Shown: piece after piece, positions 1-5,943 of the stretch | Layout of the letters: each line of letters begins with the position of its first letter | How positions within the stretch are numbered: the stretch's first letter is position 1 | Assembly: GCA_023417635.1 (NCBI GenBank) | Contig: JAEZFF010000115.1 | Location: 1 to 6,108 of the forward strand | Length of the DNA: 6,108 bases | Direction: 5' to 3' | Source of the DNA: Bacillota bacterium | Lineage (GTDB): Bacteria; Bacillota; Clostridia; Oscillospirales; Acutalibacteraceae | Made by a program: the position numbers and the translations under genes | Notes under the pieces: model-generated | Database searches by the model: none | Seen by the model: only the letters and a program-made list of their open reading frames with translations | What the model was told of the DNA's origin: nothing

Positions 1-773
1 CCGCGTTTTTTATTTCCGGTGACGTGAACTTTCCGTCCAAGGTTTTCTTTCAGGGCAAGTTCCGTTTCCTCGTAATATTGTATTTTACGCGTCTGTTTTT
101 TTGCTTTTGACTCGGTGCCCGCTTTCTGGGCCATTTTTTCGAGGTCGCGTACAGAAGCGCCTTCTTCTGCTGCCATTGCTGCTTCCCCCATGGCCTTTTC
201 GCTGGAAAAGCTCAACAGTGTGCGCGCATGTCCCGCAGAAATACTACCGCTTTCCACCATCTTCTGAAATTTTTCCGGCAAATTCAGCAGACGAAGCGCA
301 TTTGCAACAGCCGGACGAGATTTTCCGACAATTCCTGCTACATCATCCTGCGTCATCCCGTACGCATCCATCAAAGAGCGATAGCCCTGGGCTTCATCCA
401 ACGGATTCAAATCCTCACGCTGCAGGTTTTCTATCAGCGCAAGTTCCATCACTTGTTCGTCCGTAAGGTCTCTCACTACAGCCGGGACTTCATCCAGCCC
501 TGCCATGCGCGCGGCACGCCATCTGCGCTCACCGGCAACAATCTGATACCCTCCGCTCATCTGCGGACGCACCAAAAGCGGCTGCAGCACTCCGTGTTTC
601 GAGATGGAATCAGCCAATTCGCTCAGTGCCTGCTCATTAAAGGAGCGGCGCGGCTGTGCTCGGTTTGGCTCCAACTCCGAAGTTTTCAGTAAAACAGCAG
701 TGCGTTCGCCTTCCGTATCGTTTTCAGCAAAAATAGCATCTAATCCCTTACCAAGTCCGCCCTTTTTAGCCAT
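1..773 (-). CDS. parB: Chromosome-partitioning protein ParB (Spo0J), 3' end cut off by the window
   Basis: ParB is the CTP-dependent DNA clamp that loads at parS, spreads, stimulates ParA ATPase and recruits SMC to the origin. The frame is open from ATG 773 to the left edge (257 codons), so only a few tens of C-terminal dimerisation-domain residues should be missing if it matches the usual 280-290 aa. Visible in order: an N-terminal Lys/Gly-rich LGKGLDAIF segment (residues 7-15), which in this family contacts and activates ParA; NRAQPRRSF near 37-45; the CTP-binding box GERRWR at 81-86; the second nucleotide motif ENLQR at 115-119; a helix-turn-helix at about 141-163; and GHAR at 181-184. R153, A159, N164 and G181 occupy the positions that distinguish parS binders from Noc, and R153 and G181 are ParB-type. 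The start lies 2 nt after the parA stop, and purine-rich AAGGAAGGGA upstream serves as ribosome-binding site. It is cotranscribed with parA. Confidence 0.95.
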   Translation of the reverse strand, partial: MAKKGGLGKGLDAIFAENDTEGERTAVLLKTSELEPNRAQPRRSFNEQALSELADSISKHGVLQPLLVRPQMSGGYQIVAGERRWRAARMAGLDEVPAVVRDLTDEQVMELALIENLQREDLNPLDEAQGYRSLMDAYGMTQDDVAGIVGKSRPAVANALRLLNLPEKFQKMVESGSISAGHARTLLSFSSEKAMGEAAMAAEEGASVRDLEKMAQKAGTESKAKKQTRKIQYYEETELALKENLGRKVHVTGNKKR

Positions 774-775
774 GC

Positions 776-1549
776 CTATCCCTTCCTTCCGTTCCGTCTC
801 AGCAGCTCCAGCGCAAGCTGCTCATAAGCCTGCGCTCCATGTGACGATTTATCATAGTACTGAATTGGTTTTCCAAAGCTCGGTGCTTCCGAAAGCCGCA
901 CCGTGCGCGGTATGGTCGTACCAAATACTTTGCGCGGAAAACACCGTTTTACTTCCTCCACAACCTGCTGTGTAAGGTTCAGCCTGCCGTCAAACATGGT
1001 AAGGAGCACGCCCTCCATGGTAAGCCGCTCATTGTACTGACGCTTTACTCTGCGTACGGAATTCATCAGCTGGGAAAGGCCCTCCAGTGCGTAATATTCG
1101 CACTGAATTGGTACCAGCAGCGTATCCGCAGCCGTTAGTGCATTTGTCGTAATCAGCCCAAGCGATGGCGGACAGTCGATAAAGATAAACCCGTAGTTTG
1201 CTGAAATTGGGGCAAGCGCCGTGCGAAGCCGTGACTCACGCTGCGGCATATCAACAAGCTCGATTTCCGCGCCGGCAAGGTCCATGCTGGATGGCAGGAG
1301 GTCAAGATTCTTGAATTCTGTGTGCAGAATCACATCATTTGCGTTTGCTTTGCCAATCAGTACTTCATATGCAGTGTTTTTCAGCTTCCGGCGGTCAACG
1401 CCAACACCGCTTGAAGAGTTTCCCTGCGGGTCAATGTCAACGAGAAGCGTTTTATAGCCGCGCATACCGATTGCGGCAGAAAGGTTTACGGCCGTTGTAG
1501 TCTTCCCAACGCCGCCTTTTTGGTTTGTAATTGCAATAATTTTTCCCAA
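776..1549 (-). CDS. parA: Chromosome-partitioning ATPase ParA (Soj), TTG start
   Basis: ParA is the deviant-Walker ATPase that binds nucleoid DNA as an ATP dimer and, with ParB-parS, moves replicated origins apart; in Bacillus the homologue Soj also controls DnaA. From the TTG the protein has 257 aa, close to the usual 253-260. It shows the deviant Walker A KGGVGKTT at 11-18 (signature K11, catalytic K16), VDIDPQGN at 37-44, Walker B FIFIDCPP at 121-128 and SEAPSFGKPI at 220-229. I chose TTG 1549 because AAAGGGG lies 8 nt before it and the protein then begins MGKIIAITNQ, like its homologues. The frame extends upstream to an ATG at 1597, adding 16 mostly Lys/Gly/Ala residues, but that ATG overlaps the promoter -10 box and has no Shine-Dalgarno. 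The product is cytoplasmic and nucleoid-associated. The promoter and two parS sites lie directly upstream, which suggests feedback by ParB. Confidence 0.95.
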   Translation of the reverse strand: MGKIIAITNQKGGVGKTTTAVNLSAAIGMRGYKTLLVDIDPQGNSSSGVGVDRRKLKNTAYEVLIGKANANDVILHTEFKNLDLLPSSMDLAGAEIELVDMPQRESRLRTALAPISANYGFIFIDCPPSLGLITTNALTAADTLLVPIQCEYYALEGLSQLMNSVRRVKRQYNERLTMEGVLLTMFDGRLNLTQQVVEEVKRCFPRKVFGTTIPRTVRLSEAPSFGKPIQYYDKSSHGAQAYEQLALELLRRNGRKG

Positions 1550-1557
1550 TATAGCAT

Positions 1558-1564
1558 CCCCTTT
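1558..1564 (-). promoter_or_regulatory. Ribosome-binding site that decides the parA TTG start
   Basis: AAAGGGG on the minus strand, 8 nt before TTG 1549. No comparable purine tract precedes the in-frame ATG at 1597. This supports the shorter protein that begins at the conserved GKIIAI segment. Confidence 0.7.
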
Positions 1565-1595
1565 CTGCCCTGCGGCTTTCTTCTTATTATTCCTC

Positions 1596-1606
1596 ATTAT
1601 AGCACA
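1596..1606 (-). promoter_or_regulatory. Extended -10 promoter of parA-parB
   Basis: The minus strand reads TGTGCTATAAT: a consensus TATAAT (1601-1596) preceded by TGTGC, which fits the TRTGn extended -10 element of Gram-positive sigma-A promoters. No convincing -35 hexamer lies 16-18 bp upstream, as is common for extended -10 promoters. Transcription should begin near 1589, giving a leader of about 40 nt before TTG 1549. The nearest parS would lie at about -48 to -63. Confidence 0.75.
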
Positions 1607-1636
1607 TCATTTCTTTAAGATAAAGAGTATTTGCCA

Positions 1637-1652
1637 TGTTTCATGTGAAACA
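1637..1652. promoter_or_regulatory. parS site 1 (ParB loading site), promoter-proximal
   Basis: TGTTTCATGTGAAACA matches the well-known bacterial parS consensus TGTTNCACGTGAAACA at all but one defined base (centre TG instead of CG). The 7-bp arms are perfect inverted repeats. It lies just upstream of the parA promoter and should nucleate the ParB clamp encoded by parB in this window. Confidence 0.93.
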
Positions 1653-1674
1653 ATCGCTGCTTTTGTCAATTCCC

Positions 1675-1690
1675 TGTTTCATGTGAAACA
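1675..1690. promoter_or_regulatory. parS site 2
   Basis: An identical 16-bp TGTTTCATGTGAAACA, same orientation, 38 bp from site 1 (start to start). The two copies share only the site itself; flanking bases differ, so this looks like paired functional sites rather than a recent duplication. Confidence 0.93.
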
Positions 1691-1814
1691 TTGTGCCGAA
1701 AACGAGGTTCTCCCACAGCCGCCTTGTTTTTTGTTTTAAACCGCTGCAAGTATTTTGTGCTATTTTTCTCACTGCCTTTATTGTTTTAACGGTAATATTA
1801 AAAAGGATGTAAAG

Positions 1815-1852
1815 GCTGCACGTTGTTTATCCGCCAACGCAGCATCGTTTTT
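1815..1852. other. Imperfect hairpin followed by a T-run (possible weak terminator)
   Basis: On the plus strand GCTG (1815-1818) pairs with CAGC (1840-1843) and CGTTG (1821-1825) with CAACG (1835-1839). There is a 2-nt bulge (1819-1820) and a 9-nt loop. A TTTTT run follows at 1848-1852 after a 4-nt gap. On the minus strand the same stem is followed, after a longer gap, by CTTTTT. It could be a backup terminator in either direction, or chance; no transcript is evident. Confidence 0.25.
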
Positions 1853-1928
1853 AGATCGGCATATTTAATTTGTATTTCAGCACACGCGCTTTCAACCATT
1901 TCTTTTTATCTGGGTTTTCAAACCACAA

Positions 1929-1964
1929 CAAAGCAGGCCGGACTGTTATGTCCGGCCTGCTTTG
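1929..1964 (-). terminator. Stem-loop terminator of noc
   Basis: A perfect 15-bp GC-rich stem (CAAAGCAGGCCGGAC and its complement; arms 1964-1950 and 1943-1929) with a 6-nt loop, 46 bp past the noc stop. On the minus strand it is followed by TTGTGGTTTG, a broken U-tract, so termination may be less sharp than at the rsmG terminator. The plus-strand side has no T-run, so it is read as serving noc. Confidence 0.75.
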
Positions 1965-1965
1965 C

Positions 1966-1985
1966 GGGAAATGATATAGGGAAAT
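1966..1985 (-). promoter_or_regulatory. Tandem ATTTCCC motifs, possible Noc half-sites
   Basis: The minus strand carries ATTTCCC twice (1985-1979 and 1972-1966), 13 bp apart. ATTTCCC is exactly half of the Bacillus subtilis Noc-binding palindrome ATTTCCCGGGAAAT. The right-hand motif continues with G but then departs from the palindrome, so neither is a full site. The position, between the noc stop and its stem-loop, is suggestive only. Confidence 0.25.
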
Positions 1986-2009
1986 AGGAGTAAAACTTGT
2001 AATCATAAT

Positions 2010-2822
2010 TCAGGCGGGTTTTTGGCCACCCGCAGCAGCCTGTACTTTTGGAATGCGAACCACACATTCATAGTACTCATCGGTTTCGCTTTTTAATGCC
2101 TGTGCCTTGATTCCACTCTGCTGCATTGTTTTCACCGCATGCGAAATGGTGTTCAAAAATATTCGCACATCTTTCACAATAAACTGCTTGTGCTGCTTCA
2201 TTCCGTTTTGACCGGAGAGAAGCTGCATTACATATTCGTCCGTTTGACGAACGTTGTAATGCCTTTCTACTACAACGGAAAGCGCCTGCTTCCGCAAATC
2301 TTTTTCTTCAATTCGCAGCAGTGCACGCGCATGGCGTTCCGTCAGTCCAGCTTTCACAATCAGGCTGCGCTCTTCTTCACTCAGCCGCAGCAGGCGGAGT
2401 TTGTTTGCAACGGAAGATTGACTTCTTCCAAGGCGGTAAGCGGCTTCTTCCTGTGTAACATGCCAGCTTTCAATCAGCCTTCGGATTCCTTCCGCCTCTT
2501 CAAAAATTCCGAGGTCCTGCCTCTGTAGGTTTTCCGTCATGGCCAATATGGCGCTGGTGTCTGCCGAACAGTCGTTTACAATGCAGGGAACCGATGTCAT
2601 ACCGGCGATGCGGCAGGCACGAAGACGGCGCTCGCCGGCTATCAGTTCATAGCCTGCGGCTGTGTGCCGAACAACTAAAGGCTGTATCAGCCCGCTGGCA
2701 GAAATGCTCTGGGCAAGATTTTTCAACTCCTGCTCGTCGAAGGACTGCCTTGGCTGTGCTGGATTCGGTACAATCTGGTCAATGTCAATTTCAACAACAC
2801 GGTTTTTCTCACCAAAATGCAC
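2010..2822 (-). CDS. noc: Nucleoid occlusion protein Noc (ParB paralogue)
   Basis: Noc is a CTP-binding ParB-family DNA clamp that coats the nucleoid and blocks Z-ring assembly over it. The 270-aa frame shows PNPAQPRQSF at 20-28, CTP box GERRLR at 63-68, ENLQR at 97-101, a helix-turn-helix at about 123-145, TERHARALL at 161-169 and a C-terminal section ending EYYECVVRIPK that resembles Bacillus Noc rather than Spo0J. Q135, K141, R146 and R163 sit where Noc proteins carry Gln, Lys, Lys and Arg in place of the ParB residues, which favours Noc-site over parS recognition. The start is GTG 2822, set by AGGAGG 9 nt upstream and an in-frame TGA two codons before it. With this start the protein lacks the amphipathic N-terminal helix that anchors Bacillus Noc to the membrane. 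It has its own promoter and terminator. A plain second ParB is the alternative. Confidence 0.88.
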   Translation of the reverse strand: MHFGEKNRVVEIDIDQIVPNPAQPRQSFDEQELKNLAQSISASGLIQPLVVRHTAAGYELIAGERRLRACRIAGMTSVPCIVNDCSADTSAILAMTENLQRQDLGIFEEAEGIRRLIESWHVTQEEAAYRLGRSQSSVANKLRLLRLSEEERSLIVKAGLTERHARALLRIEEKDLRKQALSVVVERHYNVRQTDEYVMQLLSGQNGMKQHKQFIVKDVRIFLNTISHAVKTMQQSGIKAQALKSETDEYYECVVRIPKVQAAAGGQKPA

Positions 2823-2825
2823 GAT

Positions 2826-2864
2826 TCATCGCCTCCTGAGCTTGTCCTTTATGCCTTTCAGCAT
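2826..2864 (-). other. Possible 12-codon leader peptide in frame with noc
   Basis: An ATG at 2864 opens MLKGIKDKLRRR, followed by TGA at 2828-2826 and then, one codon later in the same frame, the noc GTG. It is basic, with L2, I5 and L9 spaced as on one face of a helix, and lies wholly inside the predicted noc transcript. The frame is also open upstream to an ATG at 2882, only about 4 nt past the expected transcript start. There is no strong Shine-Dalgarno for either ATG, so translation is uncertain. Confidence 0.25.
2832..2837 (-). promoter_or_regulatory. Ribosome-binding site of noc
   Basis: Consensus AGGAGG on the minus strand, 9 nt before GTG 2822. An ATG at 2829 is only 2 nt from it and opens a six-codon dead end, so the GTG is the likely start. 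Confidence 0.8.
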
Positions 2865-2892
2865 ACCACGCTCAGGGGACATATTTTGTTGT

Positions 2893-2920
2893 ATTATAGG
2901 CCCTGAAAAATAAATTTCAA
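2893..2920 (-). promoter_or_regulatory. Sigma-A type promoter of noc
   Basis: TTGAAA (2920-2915), a 16-bp spacer and TATAAT (2898-2893) on the minus strand, 4/6 and 6/6 to consensus. Expected start of transcription is near 2886, giving a leader of about 64 nt. It sits downstream of the rsmG terminator, so noc is transcribed separately from mnmG-rsmG. Confidence 0.75.
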
Positions 2921-3028
2921 TTTAGTTTTCAACCAATAAGTCGAAAAATGTTGAAACTTTGGCGGCTAAAAGTGGAAAAGTCAGAGCTTCGCTCAATTTT
3001 TAAAAATGCTCCGTGCTGGCTATGCCAC

Positions 3029-3080
3029 AAAAAGCTGCCAAACCTTTTACCATTTAAAGTGCAAAAGGTTTCGGCAGCTT
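3029..3080 (-). terminator. Intrinsic terminator of mnmG-rsmG
   Basis: AAGCTGCC, one bulged G, then AAACCTTTT (3080-3063) pairs with AAAAGGTTTGGCAGCTT (3048-3032): 17 bp with a 14-nt loop, followed by a T-run ending in GTGG. It begins 11 bp past the rsmG stop. The plus-strand side lacks a T-run, so it acts on leftward transcription. Confidence 0.9.
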
Positions 3081-3091
3081 ATTAAGTTCCT

Positions 3092-3814
3092 TTATTGAAT
3101 TATCAATGGCTGCTTTGAAATTTTGGAGCCGTGGCGAGGGTACACCGCGGGCAGGGGCGCATTTCTGCGAATGAAGAAAAGCGTCCGCCCATCGCCAGCG
3201 GGAAGCGCATACTTTTTTGTGTCAATCCATTCACAGCCAAGAAGCGACACAGCTTTTTTTGCACTTTCCATTTCTTTTTCCGCATCGGGGCCTTTCATCG
3301 CCGCAAAAACACCGCCGTTTTTCAAAAATGGCAGGCAGTACTCACACAAAACTGGCATGGAAGCCACCGCACGCGCAAAAGCAAACCCAAACTGTGTGCG
3401 GTATTCCTTTTGCCGTGCCGCTTCCTCCGCGCGCGCATGAACAAGCTCCGCCTTCAGGTCAAGGGCTTTCAGCAGCTCATTCAAAAAGACAAGGCGCTTA
3501 TTCAGGCCATCCATAAGCGTCAAATCCAAATCCGGGCGCAGAATTTTCAGCGGAATGCCGGGAAAGCCTGCGCCAGTGCCAATGTCTATCACTTTTTCGC
3601 CCTGAGGAATCTTGGCAGCTTTCAAAATCAAGATACTGTCTAGGAAATGTTTTGCGGCAATCCCTTCGGGGTCAGTTACAGCCGTCAGGTTCACTTTTTT
3701 GTTCCATTCCACAAGCAGATTTGCATAGAGTCGGAACTGCTCTTCCTGCTGCGGCGTAATTTTCATCTCATACTGGGCAGCATAGGAAACAAGCAGCGAG
3801 GCAGCGTCATTCAT
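3092..3814 (-). CDS. rsmG: 16S rRNA (guanine-N7) methyltransferase RsmG (GidB)
   Basis: RsmG uses S-adenosylmethionine to methylate N7 of the conserved G527 (E. coli numbering) in the 530 loop of 16S rRNA; loss gives low-level streptomycin resistance in several bacteria. The 240-aa length is typical. Visible are the family's EWNKKVNLTA segment (36-45), KHFLDS (55-60), the SAM-binding glycine motif DIGTGAGFPGIPL (77-89), the acidic D102 after the second strand followed by NKR, ARAVA (147-151), and the C-terminal YPRHGSKISKQP tail seen in the family. The ATG at 3814 lies inside the end of mnmG with an 8-bp overlap (ATGAATGA), and GGAAG lies about 8-10 nt before it. This points to translational coupling with mnmG. 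A strong terminator follows at once. Confidence 0.96.
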   Translation of the reverse strand: MNDAASLLVSYAAQYEMKITPQQEEQFRLYANLLVEWNKKVNLTAVTDPEGIAAKHFLDSILILKAAKIPQGEKVIDIGTGAGFPGIPLKILRPDLDLTLMDGLNKRLVFLNELLKALDLKAELVHARAEEAARQKEYRTQFGFAFARAVASMPVLCEYCLPFLKNGGVFAAMKGPDAEKEMESAKKAVSLLGCEWIDTKKYALPAGDGRTLFFIRRNAPLPAVYPRHGSKISKQPLIIQ

Positions 3815-5687
3815 GTTTTTTTCTTCCTTTCTCCAGCCAAATCAGCAGAACGGAAATGTCCGCCGGGCTTACGCCATAAATTCGGGAAGCCTGCCCCACA
3901 CTTGCCGGGCGGACTTTATTCAGCCGCTCCTGTGCCTCTGTGCGCAGGCCGGTCATCTTCGTGTAATCAATCTCCTGCGGCAAGCGATGATTTTCCAGGC
4001 GGCGGGTTTCTTCAATCTGCGCTTTCTGGCGCTTAATGTATCCCTCGTACTTCAGCTCAATTTCCACATTTTCAAAAATGGCAGGCGGAAAATCGGGGCG
4101 TTCCTTGTCAATCGGCGCTAGAATCTCATAGTTCAGCTGCGGGCGGCGAATCAGTTCCGCAAGGCGCACACCGGAAGTTACAGCCGATGTTCCATGTGAA
4201 ACAAGGATGTTGTTTAATTCGTCAGAAGGCGGCAAAGTTGTCTTCTGTGCGCGTTCCAATTCCTGTTTTTTCTGCTCTTCTTTCTTTTGAAAACGCTGCC
4301 AGCGGTCATCGGAAATCAAACCGATTTTCCGCCCGATGGGGGTTAAGCGTTCATCGGCGTTATCCTGCCGAAGCACGAGGCGGTATTCGCTGCGCGACGT
4401 CATCATGCGGTAAGGTTCATCTGCGCCTTTTGTAATCAGGTCATCCACAAGCGTACCAATGTAACTTCCCGCACGGTCAAGGATCATCGGCTCACGGCCC
4501 TGAATTTTCAGCGCGGCGTTAATTCCCGCTACAATTCCCTGCGCGGCGGCTTCTTCATAACCGGAACTGCCATTAAACTGCCCCGCACCGTAAAGGCCGG
4601 GGAATTCTTTAAATTCCAGCGCGGCATTCAGCTGCAGCGGGTCAATGCAGTCGTACTCTATGGCGTAAGATGTGCGCATCATTTCAACGTGTTCCAGTCC
4701 GGGAATGGTGTGGTAAAACTGAAGCTGCACTTCTTCGGGCAATGAAGTACTCATACCCTGCAGGTACATTTCCTCCGTATCGAGTCCGCACGGCTCAATA
4801 AAAAGCTGGTGGCGTTTTTTGTCTGCAAAACGAACGATTTTTGTTTCGATGCTGGGGCAATAGCGTGGGCCGATTCCTGTGATTCCACCCGTGTAGAGCT
4901 GGGAACGGTGCAAATTTTCCAATATGATTTTCTTGGTGCGCTCGTTTGTCCAGGAAATGAAGCAATCCACGCGGTTTTTCCCCGGCGTAAGCGTATCATA
5001 TGAGAATGGAATGACCGGGTTGTCACCGTGCTGCACTTCCAGACCGCTGAAATCAATGCTGGAACGCAAAACCCGTGCAGGCGTTCCGGTTTTGAAACGT
5101 CGCATCTGGATTCCAAGTTTTTCCAGTGAAGCAGAAAGAAAGGCCGCAGGGAACATTCCGTCCGGTCCGCTCTCATAGGAAACCTCACCCACAAAGACTT
5201 TTCCTGCAAGGTATGTGCCTGTGGCGAAAATAACGGCTTTTGTCTTATACTGTGCGCCAAGGCGAGTTGTAAGGAGCCAGAAGCCATCTTTTCCGCGTTC
5301 CACACCAACAACTTCAGCCTGTCTGACCAGCAGCCCAGGCTGAAGCTCCAGTTTATGTTTCATGATTTTGCTGTATTCCCGGCGGTCAATCTGCGCGCGC
5401 AGCGAATGAACAGCAGGGCCTTTCCCGCGGTTCAGCATACGGCTCTGTAAAAAACACTCGTCGGTCGTGCGGCCCATCTCGCCGCCTAAAGCATCAATCT
5501 CGCGCACGAGGTGGCCTTTCGCCGTTCCCCCAATGGATGGATTGCACGGGCAGTTGCCGATGGCATCCAGATTGATGGTGAAGACGACCGTTTTGCAGCC
5601 AAGGCGCGCAGCGGCAAGGCCTGCTTCTATCCCGGCGTGGCCTGCCCCAATTACCGCCACATCTATTTTCCCTGCATCGTATGTCAT
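3807..5687 (-). CDS. mnmG: tRNA uridine-34 5-carboxymethylaminomethyl synthase subunit MnmG (GidA)
   Basis: MnmG is the FAD- and NADH-binding partner of MnmE; the complex installs (carboxymethyl)aminomethyl on C5 of wobble U34, using methylene-tetrahydrofolate as carbon source. The 626 aa are full length. FAD motif GAGHAG lies at 14-19, the conserved NCPCNPSIGGTAKGH segment at 45-59, the family signature with catalytic C277 in GIGPRYCPSIETK (271-283), GAGQFNGSSGYEEAAAQG at 367-384 and the C-terminal helical MnmE/tRNA-binding domain from about residue 550 (GLRTEAQERLNKVRP at 580-594). ATG 5687 follows AAGGAG by 6 nt and puts the FAD motif at its usual N-terminal place. It overlaps rsmG by 8 bp. 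Codons for V496-T500 contain a parS site, so this gene carries a chromosome-segregation signal inside its coding sequence. Cytoplasmic. Confidence 0.98.
   Translation of the reverse strand: MTYDAGKIDVAVIGAGHAGIEAGLAAARLGCKTVVFTINLDAIGNCPCNPSIGGTAKGHLVREIDALGGEMGRTTDECFLQSRMLNRGKGPAVHSLRAQIDRREYSKIMKHKLELQPGLLVRQAEVVGVERGKDGFWLLTTRLGAQYKTKAVIFATGTYLAGKVFVGEVSYESGPDGMFPAAFLSASLEKLGIQMRRFKTGTPARVLRSSIDFSGLEVQHGDNPVIPFSYDTLTPGKNRVDCFISWTNERTKKIILENLHRSQLYTGGITGIGPRYCPSIETKIVRFADKKRHQLFIEPCGLDTEEMYLQGMSTSLPEEVQLQFYHTIPGLEHVEMMRTSYAIEYDCIDPLQLNAALEFKEFPGLYGAGQFNGSSGYEEAAAQGIVAGINAALKIQGREPMILDRAGSYIGTLVDDLITKGADEPYRMMTSRSEYRLVLRQDNADERLTPIGRKIGLISDDRWQRFQKKEEQKKQELERAQKTTLPPSDELNNILVSHGTSAVTSGVRLAELIRRPQLNYEILAPIDKERPDFPPAIFENVEIELKYEGYIKRQKAQIEETRRLENHRLPQEIDYTKMTGLRTEAQERLNKVRPASVGQASRIYGVSPADISVLLIWLEKGRKKHE
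4188..4203. promoter_or_regulatory. parS site 3, inside mnmG
   Basis: TGTTCCATGTGAAACA on the plus strand fits the parS consensus TGTTNCACGTGAAACA at every defined base except the central C to T, the same change as in sites 1 and 2. It overlaps mnmG codons for V496 to T500 without disturbing the frame. It lies about 2.5 kb from the parA-proximal pair. Confidence 0.88.
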
Positions 5688-5811
5688 TCTTTTCTCCTTT
5701 TCCCGCGGCTTCTTGAAAGAGGCCTGGCGAGAACTTTACATTTCACAGTCCGGGCTTCTTCTGCTTCACTCAATCATATAGACCCTTTTCCTCTACTTCC
5801 CTGCCTGAGAT

Positions 5812-5840
5812 ATTTTGAAAAAGCAACCCCTGTATGACAA
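5812..5840 (-). promoter_or_regulatory. Candidate promoter of mnmG (proximal)
   Basis: TTGTCA (5840-5835), 17-bp spacer, CAAAAT (5817-5812) on the minus strand; 5/6 and 4/6 to consensus. It would give a leader of about 118 nt before ATG 5687. Weak -10, so low certainty. Confidence 0.35.
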
Positions 5841-5888
5841 ACGTCGCGCAGTATTTTGGCCGCCCGCACAAAAAAGCCCAGTAAGAAA

Positions 5889-5917
5889 AATAAGCCTTCT
5901 TATCGCAGAATTGTCAA
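5889..5917 (-). promoter_or_regulatory. Candidate promoter of mnmG (distal)
   Basis: A perfect TTGACA (5917-5912) with, 17 bp on, only CTTATT (3/6) as -10. The -35 sits in the middle of the palindrome GAATTGtCAATTC (5908-5920). It lies about 55-85 bp past the mnmE stop and would allow mnmG-rsmG to be transcribed apart from mnmE. Confidence 0.3.
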
Positions 5918-5943
5918 TTCAGAAAAACGTTGGTTCTTTTCGC

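Larger units (their letters stand above)
1598..2009. other. 412-bp non-coding region between parA and noc
   Basis: No reading frame here resembles a protein on either strand. The region holds most of the parA promoter (1596-1606), parS sites 1 and 2 (1637-1690), an imperfect hairpin (1815-1852), the stem-loop after noc (1929-1964) and two ATTTCCC repeats (1966-1985). The stretch 1691-1814 is AT-rich and I see nothing specific in it. No tRNA-like or riboswitch-like fold was recognised. One could suspect a small RNA, but no good promoter supports it. Confidence 0.6.

Noticed and set aside
101..975. Several plus-strand open frames opposite parB and the start of parA
   Set aside because: The minus strand there encodes clear ParB and ParA with conserved motifs; the plus-strand products are low-complexity shadows.
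1550..1597. ATG 1597 as the start of parA
   Set aside because: It overlaps the TATAAT box, has no Shine-Dalgarno, and adds residues absent from typical ParA; TTG 1549 fits better.
1664..1669. TTGACA between the two parS sites as a -35 box for parA
   Set aside because: No acceptable -10 lies 16-19 bp downstream (the space is parS 1), and the TATAAT at 1601 is too far away.
1826..1834. TTTATCCGC as part of a DnaA box / replication origin
   Set aside because: It differs from TTATCCACA at key positions, stands alone, and no dnaA, dnaN or DnaA-box cluster is present; the region is near the origin by synteny but is not shown to be it.
2979..3000. Small GAGC-TTC-GCTC hairpin followed by AATTTTT upstream of the noc promoter
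   Set aside because: Only a 4-bp stem with a 3-nt loop, too weak to call a plus-strand terminator, and no plus-strand transcript is expected.
4187..4435. Plus-strand open frame beginning MFHVKQ inside mnmG
   Set aside because: It opens on the parS sequence itself (TGTTCCATGTGAAACA read as codons) and runs antisense to a certain gene; no ribosome-binding site or family resemblance.
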